Assembly (NCBI GenBank): GCA_022709445.1
Contig: JAKLIU010000039.1
Span: 1 to 10,938, forward strand
DNA length: 10,938 nt
Source of the DNA: Spirochaetota bacterium
Lineage (GTDB): Bacteria; Spirochaetota; Spirochaetia; Treponematales; UBA12059
Direction: 5' to 3'
Shown: positions 1-7,014 of the stretch, piece by piece
Layout: every line of letters starts with the position of its first letter
Position numbering within the stretch: the stretch's first letter is position 1
Notes under the pieces: generated by a model
Told to the model about the DNA's origin: nothing
Database searches by the model: none
What the model saw: the letters and a program-made list of their open reading frames with translations, nothing else
Program-made: the position numbers and the translations under genes

Positions 1-1446
1 AGGAACTACCCGGACTTCGTGGTCAACTTCGAAAATGCACCCGGTTCCGGGATCGGCTTCCTCGCCGGCTGGCGCGGCAAGGACGGCGAAAAGTCCGCCC
101 TCTCCTACGTCACCTTCGGGCTGGGCGGCGCGTTCCTCCTGATGGTCGGCCTGATCGCGAGCCCGCAGGCCTGGGGCGCCGGACTCTCCGGGCTTGACGC
201 TTCCTGGCCCCTGTACCTGGTGGCGGCGGGCATCCTGGTCAAGCTGGGCGCGCTGGGCGTGCACGTGTGGCTGCCCGGGGCCTACGCCGAGTCCGACGAC
301 GAGGTCTCCGGCTTCCTGTCGTCCTCGCTGTCCAAGGCTGGCATCTACGCGCTGATGGTGGCCATGATCGCCTACATGGGCATACGCGGCGCGCCGGACC
401 TGGCCTGGCGCATCCTGGGCTGGATCGGCCTGGCCACCGCGATGTTCGGCGCCCTCTACGCGATCTACCAGGAGGACATCAAGAAGACCCTGGCCTGGTC
501 GTCCATGGGGCAGATAGGCTACGTGGTGCTGGCCCTGGCCATCGACAGCCAGGCCGGCTGGACCACGGGCGTCTACCTGGCGCTCAACCACTTCCTGTAC
601 AAGGGCATGCTCTTCCTGGCGATAGCCGGCGTGATACAGCAAACGGGCACCCGCAACATGTACGAGATGGGCGGCCTCATCAAGAAAATGCCCTTCTCCT
701 TCCTCTCCGTGCTGATGGCCATCATCGCCCTGTCGGGCGTGCCGCCGCTCTCCGGCTTCGGCGGCAAGTGGCTCCTGTACTCCGCCCTCCTGGACAAGGG
801 CTGGTACCTGGAGGCGGCCGTCGCGTTCTTCGCGAGCGCGGTGGCCTTCCTCTACCTGTTCCGCCTGATCCACACCATCTTCCTGGGACAGCCCAAGCCG
901 GCCCAGGAAGCGGTCCGGGAAGCGCCCCTGGCGCTGGTCCTGCCCCAAGCCCTCCTGATGGCCGCCCTCCTGGCGGTGTCCGCCCTGCCCAGGCTCATGC
1001 TGGACCCGATCATGGCCGCGGTGGGGCGGTACTTCCCGTCCGCCGGGTTCGCCTTCTCGGGGGCGACCATGGTTTCGCCGCTGGGCTACTGGAACGGCAC
1101 TCTGTCCATGATAGTGACGGCAGCCGTGTTCATGCTCTGCCTGGCCTGGATGATCCTGAACCTGCACAACCCGCAGATGGTCAAGCAGTTCAATATCGTC
1201 TACGCGGCCGAGCGGCCCTACAAGCCGGAGACCACGCACTTCGCCTGGAACTTCTACGCGCCGTACAAGCGCGCCCTGGGCTTCCTGACGCGCGAGCGCG
1301 GCGAACGGTTCTGGGCCGCCTTCGGGACCGGGATCGACGCCGTGGGCGGCGCGATCAGGCGCATCTACACCGGCAACGGGCAGACCTACGCCCTCCACGT
1401 CGTCCTGTACGTCGTGGTCCTCTACCTCATCATGGGGGCCCTCTGA
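1..1446 (+). CDS. NuoM/NuoN/MrpD-type ion-translocating membrane subunit of a complex I-like (Ehr) complex, 5' partial
   Basis: The reading frame is open from base 1, so the N-terminus lies outside the window; the GTG at 19 is internal. About 481 residues are visible, mostly hydrophobic helices. Family signatures appear in order (fragment numbering): a helix with Lys81 running into HVWLPGAYAESDDEVSG, then SSSLSKAGIY with Lys112, then QEDIKKTLAWSSMGQIGYV, then PPLSGFGGKWLL. These match the half-channel lysines and broken-helix regions of NuoM/NuoN/MrpD, the proton- or sodium-pumping antiporter-like subunits. The last 100 residues form a polar stretch followed by one final helix, as in some NuoL and HyfB C-termini. 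Inferred role: moving H+ or Na+ across the cytoplasmic membrane, driven by the redox arm encoded downstream. Its TGA overlaps the next ATG (TGATG). The family is sure; the exact paralogue (L, M or N) is not, because the first helices are missing. Confidence 0.9.
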   Translation, partial: RNYPDFVVNFENAPGSGIGFLAGWRGKDGEKSALSYVTFGLGGAFLLMVGLIASPQAWGAGLSGLDASWPLYLVAAGILVKLGALGVHVWLPGAYAESDDEVSGFLSSSLSKAGIYALMVAMIAYMGIRGAPDLAWRILGWIGLATAMFGALYAIYQEDIKKTLAWSSMGQIGYVVLALAIDSQAGWTTGVYLALNHFLYKGMLFLAIAGVIQQTGTRNMYEMGGLIKKMPFSFLSVLMAIIALSGVPPLSGFGGKWLLYSALLDKGWYLEAAVAFFASAVAFLYLFRLIHTIFLGQPKPAQEAVREAPLALVLPQALLMAALLAVSALPRLMLDPIMAAVGRYFPSAGFAFSGATMVSPLGYWNGTLSMIVTAAVFMLCLAWMILNLHNPQMVKQFNIVYAAERPYKPETTHFAWNFYAPYKRALGFLTRERGERFWAAFGTGIDAVGGAIRRIYTGNGQTYALHVVLYVVVLYLIMGAL

Positions 1447-2360
1447 TGGAACCAACACTGCTCGGGCGCATAGGCTACGCCTTCCTCTCCCTGTTCGTCA
1501 TCACCAACTACGGCCTCCTGCTCATCGGTTCCATGGCGCGCATCAGCGCCAAGGTCCAGGGGCGCGTGGGCCAGCCGGTGTACCAGCCCTACATAGACAT
1601 CATCAAGAGCTCGGTCAAGCGCAACGCCATCAGCCACGGCATCATGTTCTACCTGGGGCCGGTGTTCCGGCTGGCCGGCGGCGTCGGGACCTACATGTTC
1701 ATACCGGCGGTGTTCGGTTCCGTGGTGTTCAGGAACTTCTCGGATTCCGGGGATCTGCTCCTGGTCATGTACTTCATCTTCTTCGGGCAGCTGGGCATGG
1801 CGCTCGGCGCCGGCGAGGGCGGCCACCCGTACAGCGCCATCGGCGTCAGTCGGGGCCTGGCCCAGATGACCGCCTTCGAGGTCCCCTTCGCGCTGTCGGT
1901 GATCGCGGTGGCCATCCAGTACGGCACCCTGGACATCAACGCGATCGTGGGGGCCCAGCAGGGCGGCTTCCTGAACTGGACCCTGTTCACCAACCCGCTG
2001 GCCGTGGTCGCCGCCATCATCGCCTTCCTGGGCATGTCGATGCACAACCCGTTCAGCGTGGTGATAGCCCCGCAGGAGATCCCCATCGGACCGCCCACGG
2101 AGTACCAGGCCAACCTCCTGGGCATGCTCCAGACCAACCGCGCCATCTTCAACGGCGCCAAGCTGGTCCTCTACATGAACCTGTTCTTCGGCGGCGCGAC
2201 GAACATCCTGGTGATGGTGGTCAAGACCTTCCTGATCTACTTCATCAACGTGTTCGTGGGCCAGGCCTTCCCACGGTTCCGGACCGACCAGTCGATCCGG
2301 TTCTTCCTCGGCGTGCCGACGCTCATCGGCATAGCCTCGGTCATCATCGCGGCAGTGTAG
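1446..2360 (+). CDS. NuoH/EchB-type membrane anchor subunit
   Basis: A 304-residue polytopic membrane protein, close to the usual NuoH/EchB/HyfC length. The start is the ATG overlapping the previous stop; the frame is open further upstream but that part only shadows the neighbouring gene. The family signature is at residues 32-54 (RISAKVQGR, then QPYIDIIK), more like hydrogenase-type EchB/MbhM than NuoH because the PNR-G of complex I is absent. GLAQMTAFEVPFAL (137-150) matches the conserved region around the NuoH helix carrying Glu. In the cytoplasmic loop that in complex I reads PFDLVEAE-EL, this protein has PFSVVIAPQEI (202-212), so the Asp and two Glu of the quinone-side E-channel are Ser, Ile and Pro. 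Known family role: it joins the hydrophilic redox arm to the pump modules. The altered loop suggests coupling without a standard quinone chamber. Confidence 0.92.
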   Translation: MEPTLLGRIGYAFLSLFVITNYGLLLIGSMARISAKVQGRVGQPVYQPYIDIIKSSVKRNAISHGIMFYLGPVFRLAGGVGTYMFIPAVFGSVVFRNFSDSGDLLLVMYFIFFGQLGMALGAGEGGHPYSAIGVSRGLAQMTAFEVPFALSVIAVAIQYGTLDINAIVGAQQGGFLNWTLFTNPLAVVAAIIAFLGMSMHNPFSVVIAPQEIPIGPPTEYQANLLGMLQTNRAIFNGAKLVLYMNLFFGGATNILVMVVKTFLIYFINVFVGQAFPRFRTDQSIRFFLGVPTLIGIASVIIAAV

Positions 2361-2370
2361 GAGGCGCACC

Positions 2371-3000
2371 ATGAGCGACAAGAAGATCATACCGGCGCCC
2401 CTGGCCAACGAGGGGCTCCCGCCCGACGAGCGGGGGCTGTTCTGCGACGCCGCGCCGCGCGAATACGAGCCCGCGCGCGGCATCATGGAGGACTTCGCCA
2501 ACTGGGCGCGCTCCGAGAGCCTCTGGATCCTGGGCTTCGGCACCGGCTGCGGCGCCATCGAGCTGCGCCCGCTGATGACCAGCCGCTTCGACATGTACCG
2601 CTACGGCATCCAGCCCCGCCCCACTCCCCGGCAGTCCTCGGTGTTCGTCATCGGCGGCTACGCCTCGGTGAAAACCCTCAAGCGCATCGTGCGCAGCTAC
2701 GAGCAGATGATGGGCCCCAAGTTCGTGGTGGCCCTGGGCTCCTGCACCATCAACGGCGGCATGTACTGGGACAGCTACAACACCATCAAGCGCATCGACC
2801 AGTACATACCGGTGGACGTGTACATCACCGGCTGCATGCCCCGTCCGGAGGCCCTGCTGGCGGGCTTCCAGGAACTCAAGAAGATCATCAGGGCCGGCCG
2901 GGCGGAGGGCCAGAACGAGTACGCCCGCAACTTCGAATGGTTCAAGGCGAACCAGAAGAAGGTCATCAAGGACTGGAACATGCCGGACTACAACTGGTAG
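2371..3000 (+). CDS. NuoB-like small subunit with an incomplete cluster-N2 cysteine set
   Basis: A 209-residue soluble protein preceded by a good AGGAGG-type ribosome site at about 2359-2364. It aligns by eye over most of its length with NuoB/Nqo6: LWILGFGTGCGAIEL (51-65), then RYG and TPRQ, then EQMMGPKFVVALGSC (111-125), then PVDVYITGCMPRPEALL (147-163). In NuoB four cysteines hold the [4Fe-4S] cluster N2, two of them adjacent (CC). Here the CC is Cys60-Gly61, followed by Cys125 and Cys155; the only other cysteine, Cys25, is far N-terminal. The hydrogenase small-subunit form CxxC is also absent. The protein should still dock onto the large subunit and carry electrons from the ferredoxin-like subunit. 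Its cluster must have a non-Cys fourth ligand, use Cys25, be a [3Fe-4S], or be lost. Confidence 0.93.
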   Translation: MSDKKIIPAPLANEGLPPDERGLFCDAAPREYEPARGIMEDFANWARSESLWILGFGTGCGAIELRPLMTSRFDMYRYGIQPRPTPRQSSVFVIGGYASVKTLKRIVRSYEQMMGPKFVVALGSCTINGGMYWDSYNTIKRIDQYIPVDVYITGCMPRPEALLAGFQELKKIIRAGRAEGQNEYARNFEWFKANQKKVIKDWNMPDYNW

Positions 3001-3010
3001 GAGACCGTAG

Positions 3011-3544
3011 ATGAACGAACTGGCTAAAGAGCTGGCCGCGCGCTACGGCGCCCGCGACTGGCATGACCGACGCGGGGACCTGTCGTCGACCGTGGTCGAC
3101 CCCATCAGGCTCCACGACACCCTCGCCTGGCTCAAGGATTCCGCCGGCTACGCCCACCTGTCCTTCGCCACCGCGGTGGACAACATCGAGCGCGGGGTCT
3201 TCACCCTGACCTACACGGTGCGCAACCACGAACAAGGGCACAGCCTCATGGTGCACGCCGACGTGGACCGGGCGAACCCGGTCGTCGATTCCATCCACCT
3301 CCTCTGGGGGCAGGGCTGGACCTACCAGCGCGAGATGAAGGAATGGTTCGGCATAGACTTCCCGGGCAGTCCCCGCGTGGACGAGGAGTTCGTGCTGGAA
3401 GGCTGGGAGGGACCGCCCATGATGCGGCGCGACTTCGACTCGCTGGCGTACAGCGACGCCACCTACGAGGGCCGGCCCGGCCGCGTCACCCACGACCCCG
3501 CAACCCGCATGCAGGAACGACTCTACCCGGAGGCCGGCAAATGA
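3011..3544 (+). CDS. NuoC-like 30-kDa-type subunit
   Basis: A 177-residue protein with an AGGAG ribosome site at 2999-3003. The C-terminal half carries the complex I 30-kDa subunit signature: YQREMKEWFGIDFPGSPR (105-122), then VLEGWEGPPMMRRDF (128-142), which corresponds to E-RE--D-FGI-F-GHP and DWEG-PLRKD of NuoC/Nqo5. The first 90 residues fit the smaller alpha/beta domain of that family. Known role: a structural subunit without cofactors that clamps the large and small subunits of the peripheral arm. It is a separate gene rather than fused to the large subunit as in HycE/HyfG-type hydrogenases. Its last codons overlap the next gene by 4 bases (ATGA), which suggests translational coupling. 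Confidence 0.9.
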   Translation: MNELAKELAARYGARDWHDRRGDLSSTVVDPIRLHDTLAWLKDSAGYAHLSFATAVDNIERGVFTLTYTVRNHEQGHSLMVHADVDRANPVVDSIHLLWGQGWTYQREMKEWFGIDFPGSPRVDEEFVLEGWEGPPMMRRDFDSLAYSDATYEGRPGRVTHDPATRMQERLYPEAGK

Positions 3545-4704
3545 GGCGACAGAACGAGCACGTCATTCCCCCGGAAACGCGGGCGACTCCCGACCTGTCG
3601 TCGGGCAAGTACCTGGTCATGTGGCAGGGTCCCCAGCACCCCGGCATCACGGGCAACATGTCCCTGCGACTGGTGGCCGACGGCGACACCGTCGTCGACT
3701 GCGAGACCCACGTGGGCTACCTGCACCGCGGCTTCGAGAAGCTGATGGAGCGCCGTCTGTGGATGCAGAACTTCCCGCTGGTGTGCCGCATCGCGGTGCC
3801 CGAGCCGGACTTCAACGAGTACTGCTACGCCGCCGCCCTCGAGGAGCTGGCCGGCGTGACCGTCCCGGAGAAGGCCGTCTGGCTCAGGACCCTGTCGCTG
3901 GAGATGATCAGGCTGGCGAGCTTCCTCATGTGGATAGGCGGCCAGGCCGGCGCCTTCGGGCACGGCACCATCGCCCAGTGGAGCGTCACCATGCGCGACT
4001 ACGTCCTCGACCTGTTCGAGGAGCTGTCTGGCGGGCGCATCTACCACATGTACATCATCCCCGGCGGCGTGCGCGGCGACGTCCCCGACGGTTTCCTCGA
4101 CCACGTGCTGGAAACCATGCAGGTGATCAAGAAGAACCTGGACGACATAGAGCTGGTCATGTTCCACAACGCCGTGTTCAAGATGCGCGCGGTGGGGCTT
4201 GGCTACATACCGCCGGACTGGGTGGACAAGTACGGCATCACCGGTCCCAACGCGCGCTCCGCCGGCGTCGCCCGCGACCTGCGCAAGGACCTTGGCTACC
4301 TGGCCTACCCGCAGCTGGACTTCAAGCTGATCACCGGCGGCCGCTCCGACGCCTTCGAGCGCGCGGAGCTGCGCCTGGCCGAGATGTACCAGTCCATCGA
4401 CCTGATCCGGCAGATCGTGGCCAGGATGCCCAAGGACGGTCCCTTCCGCGAGCGGCTGCCCAATCCCCTGCACTGGAAGATCCCGGCCGGAGAGACCTAC
4501 GTGGCCGCCGAGTGCACCCGAGGCGAATACGGCTTCTACGTGGTGTCGGACGGCGGCGACAAGCCCAGGCGCGTGGCGGTGCGCGGCCCCAGCTACACCC
4601 ACGCGGTGTCGGTGATGGAACGGCTGGTGCGCGGCGTCAACATCGCGGACGTAGCCGGGCTGATGGTCAGCCTGCACACCTATCCGCCCGAGATCGAGAG
4701 GTAA
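3541..4704 (+). CDS. NuoD-like large subunit lacking both NiFe and quinone ligands
   Basis: A 387-residue protein, close to NuoD/Nqo4 length; a GGAGG at 3529-3533 supports the start. Family landmarks: GPQHPGITGN (30-39), HVGYLHRGFEKLMERR (57-72), EMIRLASFLMWIGG (121-134), GGVRGDVP (175-182), GEYGFYVVSDGG (328-339), and a C-terminus ending at ER like NuoD. [NiFe]-hydrogenase large subunits bind the metals with two CxxC pairs. The N-terminal position here reads RIAVPE (83-88) and the C-terminal one reads LHTYPPEIER, so no pair exists and there is no maturation-protease tail. Of the complex I quinone-site residues, the His (Thermus Nqo4 His38) is Thr37 and the Tyr (Tyr87) is Val86 in my hand alignment. 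It is therefore neither a hydrogenase nor an ordinary quinone reductase. Cys82 and Cys95 lie close to the old active site. The true substrate is unknown. Confidence 0.92.
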   Translation: MRRQNEHVIPPETRATPDLSSGKYLVMWQGPQHPGITGNMSLRLVADGDTVVDCETHVGYLHRGFEKLMERRLWMQNFPLVCRIAVPEPDFNEYCYAAALEELAGVTVPEKAVWLRTLSLEMIRLASFLMWIGGQAGAFGHGTIAQWSVTMRDYVLDLFEELSGGRIYHMYIIPGGVRGDVPDGFLDHVLETMQVIKKNLDDIELVMFHNAVFKMRAVGLGYIPPDWVDKYGITGPNARSAGVARDLRKDLGYLAYPQLDFKLITGGRSDAFERAELRLAEMYQSIDLIRQIVARMPKDGPFRERLPNPLHWKIPAGETYVAAECTRGEYGFYVVSDGGDKPRRVAVRGPSYTHAVSVMERLVRGVNIADVAGLMVSLHTYPPEIER

Positions 4705-4708
4705 TGCG

Positions 4709-6490
4709 ATGGACATCAAGGATTTCATAGCGCCCTTCGCGGTCTGGAAGCGCGCCTTCGAAAAGCCCTTCACGGTAAAGAAGCCCATTGACGAGCGACC
4801 GGGAGCGCCGCGCTACCGCGGCTTCCACATCAACGACGCGGACAAGTGCGTGGGCTGCGGCACCTGCGAGGCCATCTGCATGAACAGGGCCATCGACCTG
4901 GTTCCCGTGGAGGGCCGCGACGCGAAGGAAGGCGACTCGGGCCTCAGGCCGAGGGTGGACTACGGGCGCTGCTGCTGGTGCGCCCTGTGCGTGGACATCT
5001 GCCCTTCCGGCTCGCTCAACATGAGCAACGAATACGTATGGATAGACAGCGACCCGGACGTGTTCCGCTACACTCCCGGCGTCGAGCCCAAGCCCTGGGA
5101 CGGTTCCGCCCTCGGGTACCGCCGCGCTGAGGGCTACCGCCTCCTGGACGGCACGCGCGTGCCGATGCCGGAACTGGACCACCACGAGGCGGTCAAGTCC
5201 TTCCTGGAGCTGGTCAGGGGCTGGTCCAGGGAGCAGGCCGAGAAGGAGGCCGACCGCTGCGTGTCCTGCGGGCTCTGCATCGCCTCCTGCCCGGCGCACA
5301 TGGAAATACCCGGCTACATCAAGGCCGTGCGCGACGGCGACCTGGAAACGGGACTGCGCCTCCTCTACCAGACCAACCCCTTCCCCGAGGCCTGCGGGCG
5401 CATCTGCACCCACCGCTGCGAGGAGGCCTGCTCGATCGGCACCGACGGCGACCCGGTGGCCATACGCTGGCTCAAGCGCTACATAGCCGACCAGGTGGAG
5501 CTCGCCGACTACTCCAAGGCCCTGCCCAGGAAGGAGGCCTCCAGCGGCAAGCGCGTCGCCATCGTGGGCGCGGGTCCCGGCGGCCTCTCCGCCGCCTACT
5601 ACCTGGCCCTGCTGGGGCACGAAGTGACGGTCCACGAGAAGGACGAGGCCGCGGGCGGCATGCTCCGCTACGGCATCCCCGAGTACCGCCTGCCCTATCC
5701 CGCCCTGGACAAGGACATCGGCTACATCGAGAGCCTGGGCGTGAAGATCGAGCGCGGTGCCCCGGTGGGCGAAGGCAGGAGCCTGGCCTCGCTGCGCGAA
5801 CGTTTCGACGCGGTCTTCCTGTCCACGGGATTGCCGGCCGCCTACGGCCTCGATGTGCCCGGGGAAAAACACCCCCGCGTGCTGGACGGCGTCGCCGTGC
5901 TGGCGGCCGCGACCCGGGGCCAGGTGCTCGGGCTGGGAGCGCGCGTCGCGGTGGTCGGCGGCGGCAACGTCGCCATGGACGCGGCGCGCACGGCCCTGCG
6001 GAACGGCGCCTCGGTGGACATCCTGTACCGCCGCCGCGAGGAGGACATGCCGGCCGACCCCGACGAGATCCGGGAGGCCAAGGCGGAAGGCGCGCGCCTG
6101 GTGGAGAAGGCCATTCCGCTGGAGGTGAAGGACGCCGGGGGCAAGGCCCGGTTCGTCTGGAACGAGGCGACGATGGTGCAGAAGGAAGCCGGAAAGCGCC
6201 CCGTCCCCGAACCCATACCCGGGGCGATCCATGAGGAAATCTACGACTCGGTCATATCTGCCATCGGGCAGGGACCGGAGCTTTCGTACATCGCCGAGGC
6301 GGACGGCGTGGAGATACGCCGCTTCAAGCCCGTGGTCGACCGCGACGGACTGGCCACGGCGGCCGGGAAAGCGCCCGTGTTCGCCGGCGGAGACCTGGTG
6401 AACGACCGCAAGGACGCCATCTCGGCGATCGCGGACGGCCACCGCGCCGCCTCGGCCATCGACCGCCTGCTGTCCGGGAAAGGAGCCTGA
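4709..6490 (+). CDS. Fusion of NuoI-like 2[4Fe-4S] ferredoxin with GltD/NfnB-like NAD(P)H flavoprotein
   Basis: A 593-residue soluble protein; GAGAGG at 4696-4701 supports the start. Residues 40-105 are a two-cluster ferredoxin domain (Cys47, 50, 53, 57 and Cys88, 91, 94, 98), the place NuoI or HyfH fills in related complexes. Residues 160-270 match the N-terminal iron-sulfur domain of glutamate synthase small subunit, NfnB and dihydropyrimidine dehydrogenase, with Cys184, 187, 190, 194 and Cys229, 233, 237, 241 and the NPFPEACGRIC motif. An FAD site follows: GAGPGG at 287-292 with acidic Glu310, closed by FAGGDLVN at 558-565. The NAD(P) site is GGGNVAMD (417-424) with YRRREEDMPA (440-449), the pattern usual for NADPH-using GltD/NfnB. 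Inferred role: electron entry or exit module that replaces NuoEFG and feeds the small subunit. No NfnA partner is visible in the window. Domain calls are firm; electron direction is not. Confidence 0.93.
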   Translation: MDIKDFIAPFAVWKRAFEKPFTVKKPIDERPGAPRYRGFHINDADKCVGCGTCEAICMNRAIDLVPVEGRDAKEGDSGLRPRVDYGRCCWCALCVDICPSGSLNMSNEYVWIDSDPDVFRYTPGVEPKPWDGSALGYRRAEGYRLLDGTRVPMPELDHHEAVKSFLELVRGWSREQAEKEADRCVSCGLCIASCPAHMEIPGYIKAVRDGDLETGLRLLYQTNPFPEACGRICTHRCEEACSIGTDGDPVAIRWLKRYIADQVELADYSKALPRKEASSGKRVAIVGAGPGGLSAAYYLALLGHEVTVHEKDEAAGGMLRYGIPEYRLPYPALDKDIGYIESLGVKIERGAPVGEGRSLASLRERFDAVFLSTGLPAAYGLDVPGEKHPRVLDGVAVLAAATRGQVLGLGARVAVVGGGNVAMDAARTALRNGASVDILYRRREEDMPADPDEIREAKAEGARLVEKAIPLEVKDAGGKARFVWNEATMVQKEAGKRPVPEPIPGAIHEEIYDSVISAIGQGPELSYIAEADGVEIRRFKPVVDRDGLATAAGKAPVFAGGDLVNDRKDAISAIADGHRAASAIDRLLSGKGA

Positions 6491-6491
6491 G

Positions 6492-6947
6492 ATGAACACA
6501 GCGAGCTTCCAGGAAACCCTGGACTTCGCCATCGGCCGGGAACGTGCGGCCGTCGAGTTCTACCGCGAACTGACGGGGAAGGCCGCTTTCGCCGCCCAGA
6601 AATCCGCGCTCGCGGAGTTCATGGCGATGGAGGAAGGGCACGTGGCCATGCTGACGGGCATGAAGTCGCGCGGCGCGGTCAACCTGTCGCCCGGCGCGGC
6701 GGTGGACCTTGGGCTGGCGCGCCGCCTGGCCGCCGAGGAGGAGCCGACCGCGGCCATGGATTTCCAGGACATCCTGGTGGCGGCCATCAAGAAAGAGGAG
6801 CGTTCCGGCGACCTGTACCGCTCGCTCGTCGCCGCCGCCCTCGACCCGGACGTGAAAGCCATATTCGAGCGCCTTGAGGCCGAGGAAAGCCGGCACAAGC
6901 GCTACTTCGAGGAACTGTACGAGACGCAGGTGGCCCGGGACAACTGA
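6492..6947 (+). CDS. Rubrerythrin-like ferritin-fold diiron protein
   Basis: A 151-residue, almost wholly helical, acidic protein that starts two bases after the previous stop, with an AGGAG ribosome site at 6480-6484. It shows the spacing of a ferritin-like four-helix diiron domain: Glu17/Glu22 in helix 1, E47-x-x-H50 in helix 2, Glu102 in KKEERSGDLY, and E132-x-x-H135 in the last helix. There is no C-terminal rubredoxin CxxC domain, so it is an erythrin-like rather than a full rubrerythrin. Known relatives reduce peroxide or handle iron in anaerobes. Its place as last gene of the redox operon suggests that it protects the oxygen-sensitive clusters or takes electrons from the complex; that part is inference. 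It could also be an iron-storage or sensing protein. Confidence 0.85.
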   Translation: MNTASFQETLDFAIGRERAAVEFYRELTGKAAFAAQKSALAEFMAMEEGHVAMLTGMKSRGAVNLSPGAAVDLGLARRLAAEEEPTAAMDFQDILVAAIKKEERSGDLYRSLVAAALDPDVKAIFERLEAEESRHKRYFEELYETQVARDN

Positions 6948-6966
6948 CCGGCGGAAACGGTGATTC

Positions 6967-6997
6967 GGCCCGCGGCGACGCAGCCGCGGGCCCTTTT
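6967..6997 (+). terminator. Hairpin terminator after the redox operon
   Basis: A perfect 10-bp stem, GGCCCGCGGC (6967-6976) with GCCGCGGGCC (6983-6992), has a 6-nt loop and is followed by C and only four T. It is strong in GC but weak in its U-tract. The ribosome site of the next gene begins just 5 bases after the T-run, so it may be leaky or act as an mRNA 3'-end stabiliser. Confidence 0.7.
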
Positions 6998-7014
6998 CCC
7001 CGAGGAGGCAGATC

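Noticed and set aside
267..1445. In-frame extension of the NuoH-like gene to 267
   Set aside because: The translation upstream of 1446 is Arg/Gly/Pro-rich shadow of the antiporter gene in another frame; family length and helices begin at 1446.
3541..4704. Large subunit as a true group 4 [NiFe]-hydrogenase
   Set aside because: Both metal-binding CxxC pairs and the cleavable C-terminal tail are absent, and no hyp maturation genes are in the window.
1..4704. Ordinary NADH:quinone oxidoreductase (complex I) operon
   Set aside because: The quinone-site residues of D and the H-loop acids are replaced, NuoB lacks the CC motif, and a GltD-like fusion takes the place of NuoI plus NuoEFG. Gene order also differs from nuoA-N.
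1422..6532. Long minus-strand frames opposite the redox operon
   Set aside because: They are typical open antisense frames in GC-rich DNA, with His/Arg/Gly/Val-biased composition and no family signatures.
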